Source: Parahoeflea olei (lineage in GTDB: Bacteria; Pseudomonadota; Alphaproteobacteria; Rhizobiales; Rhizobiaceae). Taken from it: a DNA stretch of 39,049 nt. The position numbers were made by a program, and so were the translations under genes. Shown piece by piece: positions 27,464-34,905 of the stretch. How positions within the stretch are numbered: position 1 is the stretch's first letter; each line of letters opens with the position of its first letter. Under the pieces are notes generated by a model. It worked only from the letters and a program-made list of their open reading frames with translations. It ran no database searches and was not told the origin of the DNA. Location of the stretch: contig NZ_LQZT01000002.1 of the NCBI RefSeq assembly GCF_001703635.1, positions 131,718 through 170,766 on the forward strand. Reading direction: 5' to 3'.

Positions 27464-29047
27464 CTATCCCAGGCTCACATTGTCGATGCCCACGATCCGG
27501 TCATAGACCCAGTAGAGCACCAGCACGACCGCCAGCAGGATCGTTCCCAATGCGGCCGCGAGGCCCCAGTTGAGCGAGGACGAGATATGGTAGGCGATGC
27601 GGTTTGAAATGAAGGTCCCGGTGGTGCCGCCCACCAGTTCGGGCGTGATGTAGTAGCCGATCGACAGGATGAAGACGAGGATCGAGCCCGCGCCGATGCC
27701 GGGCACCGATTGCGGGAAATAGACCCGCCAGAAGGCAGTCCAGTCGGTGGCGCCGAGCGACTTGGCGGCGCGCACATAGGAAGGCGGAATGGTCTTCATC
27801 ACCGAATAGAGCGGCAGGATCATGAAGGGCAGAAGGATATGGGTCATGGCGACGATGGTGCCGAACTGGTTGTTGATCATCACCAGCCGGTCGCCGTCGG
27901 CGACGAGGCCGAGCCACACCAGGATGTCGTTGATCACGCCCTGCTGCTGCAACAGCACCTTCCAGGCCGAGGTGCGCACCAGAAGCGAGGTCCAGAACGG
28001 CAGCAGCACCAGGATCAGCAGCAGGTTCGAGGTGCGAAGCGGCAGGTTCGACAAAAGATAGGCGATGGGATAGCCGAGCAGGATGCACGAGCCCATGATC
28101 ACCATGCTCATGAACAGCGTGCGTCCGAACAGGAGCATGTAGATCTGCTGGCTCTCCGGCTGTTCCTCGATGCCGGCGGGGGTGAGCTTGAGATCGACGG
28201 AGGAGAGGAAATAGCCGGCGGTATAGGGCGAGGAGAAGGCCTTGATGGTGCCCCAGATCTCGGGGCTCGCCCAGTCCTTGTCGATGTCGATGAACTGTTC
28301 CTCGAGCGAGACTGCCTCGAAGCCGTCCACGGCGGCGCGGGCGGCGGCGAGCATGTCGGCGTTCGGGCCGTCATAGGCGGCGACGCGGTCCGCGGGGTGC
28401 CGGACCAGGTCCCGGAACAGCATGGGGTAGAGGAAATCCTCGGGCTGTTCCTCGGCGATGTCGTCGTTCTTGCTGACGAGAATGCGTTGCCAGGATGACC
28501 AGGCGGAGGCGGTTTCGGGCAGGACTTCCGAGATGCCGGGCGCGTCCATCAGCGCGATCCAGGCGGCCGGGTCTTCCCAGCGCGGATCGAGCGCGATGAA
28601 CTGGTCGGCATAGATGTCGGTGTCCATGCGTCCCACGCCGCGTCCGGTCTTGCGGAACAGCGAGGACATGCCGGTGGTTTCGTAATTGAGACGGGAGCCG
28701 AGCCGGGTGTGGACCTTGAGTTCTTCGGCCTCGGACAGGTCCACATAGAGCGCGGCATAGACGTCTTCGCCGGGCGGCGCGGCCTTGCCGTCGTCATAGC
28801 CCCAGTCCTCGAGCGCGATCACGGTGCGCGGCAGTGTCTCCGACACGATCTCGTTTTCGACCGAGCGGAACAGCATGTCGGCGATCGGGGCGATGAAGCT
28901 GATCAGCACGAACAGAAGCAGCGGGGCGATCAGCATCAGTGCCCGGATCTTCTGGCGGCGCAGCGCGATCTGCAGGCTCTTCTTGAGGGGCGTGCCGTCC
29001 GCGGACAGCATCGGGCCGTTCTGGGTGCTTGGGGTGGCGTCAGTCAT
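27464..29047 (-). CDS. ABC transporter permease, PotB type, with large periplasmic insert
   Basis: A 527-residue permease. TM1 is at about residues 36-58 (ALMLIAPLLLFVLISFIAPI). In ordinary PotB proteins the next helix follows within about 40 residues. Here a soluble stretch of about 240 residues intervenes (about 60-300), rich in acidic and Trp residues, before TM2 (TLFMSMVIMGSCILLGYPIA). The rest is a standard PotB core with coupling loop SYVRAAKSLGATDWTAFWRV. By topology the insert lies outside the membrane and could contact the binding protein. The start at 29047 (MTDATPS) is preferred to 29104 because the extension is unconserved. It is followed 4 bp later by the PotC-type gene. Confidence 0.9.
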   Translation of the reverse strand: MTDATPSTQNGPMLSADGTPLKKSLQIALRRQKIRALMLIAPLLLFVLISFIAPIADMLFRSVENEIVSETLPRTVIALEDWGYDDGKAAPPGEDVYAALYVDLSEAEELKVHTRLGSRLNYETTGMSSLFRKTGRGVGRMDTDIYADQFIALDPRWEDPAAWIALMDAPGISEVLPETASAWSSWQRILVSKNDDIAEEQPEDFLYPMLFRDLVRHPADRVAAYDGPNADMLAAARAAVDGFEAVSLEEQFIDIDKDWASPEIWGTIKAFSSPYTAGYFLSSVDLKLTPAGIEEQPESQQIYMLLFGRTLFMSMVIMGSCILLGYPIAYLLSNLPLRTSNLLLILVLLPFWTSLLVRTSAWKVLLQQQGVINDILVWLGLVADGDRLVMINNQFGTIVAMTHILLPFMILPLYSVMKTIPPSYVRAAKSLGATDWTAFWRVYFPQSVPGIGAGSILVFILSIGYYITPELVGGTTGTFISNRIAYHISSSLNWGLAAALGTILLAVVLVLYWVYDRIVGIDNVSLG

Positions 29048-29121
29048 GGGGCCGGTTCCGTCCTGCTGTCGCGTCCTGTTGCCTGTCGGGGATGGCGCCG
29101 GCAATCCTCAACCGGCGGGCG

Positions 29122-29149
29122 GGAAGGGGCCGCCAGTGCAGCCCCTTCC
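29122..29149 (-). terminator. Stem-loop between binding protein and permease genes
   Basis: GGAAGGGGC (29122-29130) and GCCCCTTCC (29141-29149) form a perfect 9-bp stem with a 10-nt loop, 13 bp past the stop of the binding-protein gene. It lacks a T run, so it is more likely a 3' stabiliser or partial terminator. That would give more binding protein than permease, as with the stem at 17,792. Confidence 0.5.
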
Positions 29150-29162
29150 GGTCGTCTGGCCG

Positions 29163-30272
<1,110 letters not shown>

Positions 30273-30349
30273 GTCTGTTCTCCTTGTTAGGATACCCGTT
30301 TATGGTTTTCCCCCGCGGATCGGGCACTCACTTGGGGGCTAGGGGTGGT

Positions 30350-31450
30350 TCACGCGTCGAGCGCGCGGCAGTCCTGCGGACGCCACCCGATTTCGATCGT
30401 CTCTCCCGGCTTGAGCCGGCGCTGATCGGGGGCGTTGCGTGTCTTGACGATGAAGTCGTCGGTACCGGCGACCCTGAGCCGGGTGCGGTAGATATCGCCC
30501 ATATAGATGAACTCGAGCACTTCGGCCTTGAGCGTATGGGCGTCGGGCAGCAGTCGTTCACGATTGAATTCGACCCGCTCGGGCCGGATCGAGACCAGCG
30601 TGCGGTCACCGACCTTGTCGACATTGACGGGCACGGTGTCGATCAGGTCGCCATTGTCGAGCCGCACCAGGGCGCTGTCCGCGTCGATCTTCTCGATCTT
30701 GCCCATCAGCGTGTTGTTCTCGCCGATGAACTGGGCCACGAAGCTGTTCTGTGGCTCCTCGTAAAGTTCGTCTGGCGGTGCCAGTTGCTGGATGCGGCCG
30801 TCCTGAAACACGGCGACCCGGTCGGACATGGTCAACGCCTCGGTCTGGTCGTGGGTGACATAAACCACGGTGATGCCGAGATTGTCGGCGATGTGCTTGA
30901 TCTCGAACTGCATGTGTTCGCGCAGCTGCTTGTCGAGCGCGCCGAGCGGCTCGTCCATCAGCACCAGTTCGGCCTCGAACACCAGTGCGCGGGCAAGCGC
31001 GATGCGCTGCTGCTGGCCGCCGGACAATTGCGCCGGCCTGCGGCCGCCGAACTCGCCCATCTGCACCATGTCGAGCGCGCGGCGGACCTTGGTCTCGCGC
31101 TCGGCCTTGCCGATCTTGCGCACCTCGAGCGGAAAGGACAGGTTTTCGGCCACCGTCATGTGCGGAAACAGGGCGTAGTTCTGGAACACCATGCCGATGC
31201 CGCGCTTGTGCGGCGGGATGTTGTTGATCTCCTTGCCGCCGAGCCGGATGGCGCCGTTGGTGGCGGTCTCGAAGCCGGCCAGCATCATCAGGCAGGTGGT
31301 CTTTCCGGAGCCGGACGGCCCGAGCATGGTGAGGAACTCGCCCTTGGCGATGGAGAGGTTGAGATCTTTGACGACGAGATTTTCCCCGTCATAGCTTTTC
31401 TGCACGCCGTCGAACACGACGAAGCCGTCATCCGTGTTGGTTGATACCAA
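30350..31450 (-). CDS. ABC transporter ATP-binding protein, PotA type (TTG start)
   Basis: A 366-residue ATPase of the PotA/UgpC group. Walker A is GPSGSGKTT near residue 45, the signature is LSGGQQQRIALARAL near 143 and Walker B is ELVLMDEPLGALD. The C-terminal third is a TOBE regulatory barrel (VSIRPERVEF and on). The start codon appears to be TTG at 31450: GGAG lies 8 nt upstream, an in-frame TAG lies 12 nt before it, and no ATG occurs before the ATPase core. It is the first gene of the ATPase, binding protein, permease, permease operon. Confidence 0.93.
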   Translation of the reverse strand: MVSTNTDDGFVVFDGVQKSYDGENLVVKDLNLSIAKGEFLTMLGPSGSGKTTCLMMLAGFETATNGAIRLGGKEINNIPPHKRGIGMVFQNYALFPHMTVAENLSFPLEVRKIGKAERETKVRRALDMVQMGEFGGRRPAQLSGGQQQRIALARALVFEAELVLMDEPLGALDKQLREHMQFEIKHIADNLGITVVYVTHDQTEALTMSDRVAVFQDGRIQQLAPPDELYEEPQNSFVAQFIGENNTLMGKIEKIDADSALVRLDNGDLIDTVPVNVDKVGDRTLVSIRPERVEFNRERLLPDAHTLKAEVLEFIYMGDIYRTRLRVAGTDDFIVKTRNAPDQRRLKPGETIEIGWRPQDCRALDA

Positions 31451-31520
31451 AACACGCTCCTAACTGACTGCGGGCCTTTGTTGCCCTTCCCCTTGCCGGC
31501 GGTTCAGCAATTGTTTGCCG

Positions 31521-31564
31521 ATTATCCGCACGATCGATCGAATTGGCGTTCCTTTTTTGAACGC
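31521..31564 (-). promoter_or_regulatory. Candidate promoter and operator of the polyamine-type ABC operon
   Basis: On the minus strand GATAAT (31526-31521) is a good -10 box, about 70 nt before the TTG start. No good -35 box is found at 16-18 bp. Instead an inverted repeat GCGTTC-N7-GAACGC (31546-31564) is centred about 41 bp before the predicted start, the place where class II activators bind. A second weak dyad, ATCCA-N10-TGGAT, lies at 31619-31638. The regulator is not in the window. Confidence 0.35.
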
Positions 31565-31841
31565 TCTTTATGTTTACAGATCACGGCAGTGCTGTCCACC
31601 CGCTCGTTCCAATTGATCATCCATTTCCTAAAGTGGATATTTTTCAGGGAATTACGTTGAATGGAGGGTGACTGTGCGACAGCGATCCATTGCGATGGAA
31701 AAGCAATTCCTTGCGTTGCTGTCGGGCAGATACGGATCTGGGGTGCAGATGCGGTCTCCTTTCGTCGGTTGCGGCGCAGCCGCCCGGATGGTCCGGCCCT
31801 GATAGCCGGCCCCTCCTGCCGCAGATGCGCCCCGAAGCCAA

Positions 31842-31868
31842 ACCGGGCAGGCTGTCGGCCTGCCCGGT
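31842..31868 (-). terminator. Candidate terminator downstream of the hemerythrin gene
   Basis: ACCGGGCAGGC (31842-31852) and GCCTGCCCGGT (31858-31868) form a perfect 11-bp stem with a 5-nt loop; on the minus strand TTTGG follows. The region 31451-31900 (450 bp) holds this stem and the transport operon promoter, and no gene that I can support. Confidence 0.5.
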
Positions 31869-31900
31869 CCCGGCGCTGCGGTGCGGCTCTGAAGGGGCGC

Positions 31901-32119
31901 CTAGAGGCTTGCGGACAGGCCTCGGGGGTGCCGGGCGCACCGGTTTTGCGCACGCGGTGGGCGGCTGTCGGGCTGGTCATGCGACACGGGCATGCCGGGC
32001 TCGGCAAGCAGGCGGTCCAGCCGCGCGGCGCAGGGCCGAGGGCAATCCCGGCACCGCGGAGACCGTTTCGCCCTCGCGGCCGGCCTCGGCACGAGCCTGA
32101 GGGGCGACACCGCGGTCAT
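31901..32119 (-). CDS. Possible small Cys-containing protein coupled to the hemerythrin gene
   Basis: A 72-residue reading frame whose ATG (32119) overlaps the hemerythrin stop in an ATGA arrangement. It has a CRDCPRPC motif near residues 23-30 and a further Cys/His pair near the end (RCARHPRG), which could bind metal or a cluster. It is rich in Arg and Pro. Third codon positions are about 85% GC as in real genes, but second positions are also very GC-rich, which argues against it. I do not recognise a family. Treat it as tentative. Confidence 0.25.
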   Translation of the reverse strand: MTAVSPLRLVPRPAARAKRSPRCRDCPRPCAARLDRLLAEPGMPVSHDQPDSRPPRAQNRCARHPRGLSASL

Positions 32120-32823
32120 GCCGCGATCCTGAGCCGGCTTGCGAGAGCCCGGAATGCTGCCGCGGGCAGGCTTGGGCGCACGGCGAACTCGATCACCGCG
32201 TTGAAGACCTCCGCCGGAGCGCCTCTCTGCATGCCGCCGAGCAGGGCCTCGCGTTCGGCCGGGTTCATGGCCGGGATCATGGCGCGCATGAAGGCCATGT
32301 TCTTCTCGGGCGGGATCGAGCCGATGATCCGCCTCTCGATGTCCATCAGCTCGTCGTCGGTAAACGCGCCCCACAGCGCCGGGGCGGTCACGGTTTCTTC
32401 CTCGTGCATGTGTGCGAGGTCGTCGGCCAGATAGGCAGCAAAGGCGAGGTAGAGCTTGCGGCAGGCGGCGCGGCGCTCTGCGGGAGCGGCGCTTTCGATC
32501 TCCTGGGCGAGCGCTTCGAGGGCCGCGAAATCGCGGCGGTGGTCGTCGTGCTGATGGTCGACCGTCGCGGTGGAGACGCCGCGCGCCTGCAGCGCCTGAT
32601 GGATGTGCAGATCCTCGTGCATCACGTGGCTGGCGGCGAGATCGAGATAGAGCCGCAGCATCGACAGCACGGCTTCTGTCTCCCCGGCGTCGGCGAAATC
32701 GACCGACCCCAGTCGCAGCAGCAGCTCGCAGCCGGCCCGGCGCAGGCCCTTGTGCACGCCGCCATAGAGATCGTAGCGGGTCTTGAGGTCGGCAATCTCG
32801 GTGAGACAAGTGTGTTCGTTCAT
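32116..32823 (-). CDS. Hemerythrin-domain protein
   Basis: A 235-residue cytoplasmic protein. The N-terminal 150 residues form a four-helix bundle with the di-iron ligand pattern of hemerythrin-like domains: His24 (GGVHKGL), HVMHEDLHIH (residues 66-75), DHQHDDHRRD (89-98) and HMHEEE (138-143). Such domains bind O2, NO or peroxide, or store iron. The C-terminal 85 residues are helical and less conserved. A GGAG lies 8 nt before the ATG. The gene is transcribed away from the PPOX operon, with four TTSCTAA repeats between them, which suggests shared control and a role in redox or gas sensing or detoxification. Confidence 0.87.
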   Translation of the reverse strand: MNEHTCLTEIADLKTRYDLYGGVHKGLRRAGCELLLRLGSVDFADAGETEAVLSMLRLYLDLAASHVMHEDLHIHQALQARGVSTATVDHQHDDHRRDFAALEALAQEIESAAPAERRAACRKLYLAFAAYLADDLAHMHEEETVTAPALWGAFTDDELMDIERRIIGSIPPEKNMAFMRAMIPAMNPAEREALLGGMQRGAPAEVFNAVIEFAVRPSLPAAAFRALASRLRIAA

Positions 32824-32899
32824 GGCAATGCTCCGTTTCGGGGTGAAGCCGGTTGGTTCGGCCGATGGGAGCGGAATAGACGGCGGCGGGACGTGCCGC

Positions 32900-32949
32900 T
32901 TCCTAAATGCTTGCTAAGCGCCGATGCGGCGTTGCTAAATCTTTCCTAA
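32900..32949 (+). promoter_or_regulatory. Four TTSCTAA direct repeats in the hemerythrin/PPOX divergent promoter
   Basis: TTCCTAA (32900-32906), TTGCTAA (32911-32917), TTGCTAA (32932-32938) and TTCCTAA (32943-32949) all point the same way. Spacing is 11, 21 and 11 bp, so all four lie on about one face of the helix as two tandem pairs. Pairs of 7-bp half-sites repeated every 11 bp are how OmpR/PhoB-type winged helices bind. The right pair covers a possible -35 (TTGCTA, 32932-32937). The region is otherwise empty from 32824 to 32984. Confidence 0.65.
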
Positions 32950-32984
32950 GTTTCTACTGATTGGCGATTGCGGGAGGGCAGGCG

Positions 32985-33464
32985 ATGCTTGAAACCGATG
33001 TGGCGCGTTTCATCCAGGGCCGTGTCATGAGTCTCATCGCCACGCGCAACCAGGCGCATCGTCCGATGATCGGCCGCGGCACCGGTGCGCGCTTCGATCC
33101 CGACAGCGGCGAGATCTCGGTTCTGGTTTCGCGCAGCCAGTGGCCGGAGGCGGTGGCCTGGGCCCGGCCGGGCCTGCCAATCTCGACCACCCATGTGAAG
33201 CCCGACGATTATCAGGCCTACCAGATCAAGGGGATCATCACCGGCGTGCGGCCGGCAACGGCGGCCGAAAGTGCGCAGGGCAGCCGCTATGTGGCGGAGA
33301 TGCTCGAGACGCTCGGCGGGCTTGGGGTCACCCGGCTGCAGCTGTCGAGCACCTTGAGCGACCATGAACTGGTGCGGGTCAGCTTCCTGCCCTGCGACCT
33401 GTTCGTGCAGACGCCGGGACCGGCGGCCGGACGGCGCCTGACCGACGGGTTCCCGGCGCCATGA
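32985..33464 (+). CDS. Pyridoxamine 5'-phosphate oxidase-like FMN split-barrel protein
   Basis: A 159-residue protein with a PPOX/FMN-binding split-barrel pattern: FIQGRVMSLIATRNQAHRPM, ISVLVSRSQWPEA, ISTTHVKPDDYQAYQIKGII and a final LVRVSFLPCDLFVQTPGP. It is too short and too diverged to be called PdxH. Such proteins bind flavin, F420 or heme. The ATG at 32985 has GGGAGG 7 nt upstream. It overlaps the next gene by ATGA, so the two products are probably made in equal amounts and may act together. Confidence 0.8.
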   Translation: MLETDVARFIQGRVMSLIATRNQAHRPMIGRGTGARFDPDSGEISVLVSRSQWPEAVAWARPGLPISTTHVKPDDYQAYQIKGIITGVRPATAAESAQGSRYVAEMLETLGGLGVTRLQLSSTLSDHELVRVSFLPCDLFVQTPGPAAGRRLTDGFPAP

Positions 33465-34810
33465 TCCGACTCGGAGACATCCGCGATTCGCTGGAAGGCG
33501 TGATCCCGTCGGTGATCGCCACCACCGACACGGAGGGGATGCCCAACATCTCCTATCTGTCCCATGTCCATTTCGTCGATGACCGGCATGTGGCGCTCTC
33601 CAACCAGTTCTTTTCCAAGACCGCCGCCAATGTCGCGAGCAACGGGCGCGCCACGGTGATGGTCGTCGACGGCTCGACCGGGCAACAGCACATCATGGAC
33701 CTGGTCTTCGAGCGATCGGAGACGGAAGGCGAGGTTTTCGACCGGGTGGCGGCCCAGCTTGCGGTGGTCAGCCGGGAACAGGGCATGGGCGACGTGATGA
33801 AGCTCAGGGCGCTCGACGTGTACCGGGTGATGGACTGCCGCGCGGTGCCGCCGGCCAATCCGCTGGAACTGCCGCAGCCGCGGGAAACTGAGGCCCGCGA
33901 CCATCTTGCCATGACCGGGCGGCTCAGCGCCATACTGGCCGCGACAAGCGATGCAGAGCAGGCGCTGGACCGGACGCTGGAAGGGCTCGAGACCCTGTTC
34001 GGGTTCAGCCACACGATGGTGCTGCTTGCCGATGCGGCGCGGGGCCAGCTGACCACGATCGCGAGCCGCGGCTATGACCGTTTCGGCTTCGGGGCGGAAG
34101 CGGCCTTCGGCACGGGCAGCATCGGCATGGCCGCGCAGGCACGGGTTCCGGTCCGCATCAGCGTCATGAGCCGGGGCCAGCGCTATGTGAGCGCCGTCAG
34201 GTCGACCAGCGGGCTGGGCGGCGATGGCCGGCTTGCCCTGCCGGCCATCGCGTCGCCCTCGAGCCAGCTTGCCGTGCCGATGCTGGTCCAGGATCGTCTG
34301 CTCGGGGTGATCTTTACCGAATCGGACAGGCCCTTCGCGTTTCGCCATGCCGACGAGGAGGCGCTTGTCATCACCGGCAGGCAACTGGCGTTGACGCTGA
34401 TGCTCGCCGAGCAGCTGGCACGTGGGCCGAGCGCCGTCCCGCCACGGGCGGGCGATCGGGTGACGGCAACCGCAACCGGGCCAGCGATCCGCGTGCGCTA
34501 TTACAGCCGCGACGGCTCGATCTTCCTGGATGACGAATACCTGATCCGCGGTGTGCCAGGCCGCCTGCTGCATCATTTTCTCGGCGACTATCTCGCCACC
34601 GGGCGCCGGGACTTCCTCAACAGGGAAATCCGCCGCGACCGCTCCCTGCTGCTGCCGGATTACAAGGACAATCTGGAGACGCGGCTGATCCTGCTGCGCC
34701 GGCGGCTCGAGGAAAAGGGCGGGCCGATCCGGCTGGTGCGCGCCGACCGCGGCCGGCTCCGGCTCGAGATCGACGGGGTGCCGGAGCTGACCGTCATCGA
34801 CGACGCCTAA
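33461..34810 (+). CDS. PPOX-GAF protein with OmpR-like winged-helix C-terminus, putative redox one-component regulator
   Basis: A 449-residue cytoplasmic protein with three parts. Residues 1-135 are a PPOX-type split barrel (VIPSVIATTDTEGMPNISYL, HVALSNQFFSKTAANV). Residues 155-320 form a GAF domain (LEGLETLFGFSHTMVLLADA, LAVPMLVQDRLLGVIFTESD). Residues 346-449 end in an element resembling the OmpR/PhoB DNA-binding fold: SIFLDDEYLIRGVPGRLLHH, DFLNREIRRD, then NLETRLILLRRRLEEKGGPI and RLVRADRGRLRLEI. The order matches recognition helix and wing of that fold, but sequence identity looks low. No receiver domain is present, so it would sense directly. The TTSCTAA repeats upstream are its likely site. 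Confidence 0.75.
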   Translation: MIRLGDIRDSLEGVIPSVIATTDTEGMPNISYLSHVHFVDDRHVALSNQFFSKTAANVASNGRATVMVVDGSTGQQHIMDLVFERSETEGEVFDRVAAQLAVVSREQGMGDVMKLRALDVYRVMDCRAVPPANPLELPQPRETEARDHLAMTGRLSAILAATSDAEQALDRTLEGLETLFGFSHTMVLLADAARGQLTTIASRGYDRFGFGAEAAFGTGSIGMAAQARVPVRISVMSRGQRYVSAVRSTSGLGGDGRLALPAIASPSSQLAVPMLVQDRLLGVIFTESDRPFAFRHADEEALVITGRQLALTLMLAEQLARGPSAVPPRAGDRVTATATGPAIRVRYYSRDGSIFLDDEYLIRGVPGRLLHHFLGDYLATGRRDFLNREIRRDRSLLLPDYKDNLETRLILLRRRLEEKGGPIRLVRADRGRLRLEIDGVPELTVIDDA

Positions 34811-34842
34811 CAGCCCTTCAGGCCGGTGCCCGCGCAAACGAA

Positions 34843-34870
34843 AACGGCCGCGCCCGAGGGCGCGGCCGTT
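34843..34870. terminator. Terminator between the PPOX-GAF operon and the RND pump
   Basis: AACGGCCGCGCC (34843-34854) pairs with GGCGCGGCCGTT (34859-34870), a 12-bp perfect stem closing a CGAG loop. On the minus strand it runs into TTTTCG, making it an intrinsic terminator for the RND operon; on the plus strand the tail is GGGCC, so there it is only a strong stem after the convergent PPOX-GAF gene. Confidence 0.75.
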
Positions 34871-34905
34871 GGGCCGATTGGAGTGGCGGGCCGCCCGCAG
34901 CGATC

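Noticed and set aside
31644..32100. Several open frames on both strands between the transport operon and the hemerythrin gene
   Set aside because: Low-complexity Arg/Pro-rich composition, no start signals and no family motif; only the ATGA-linked 72-residue frame was kept, at low confidence.
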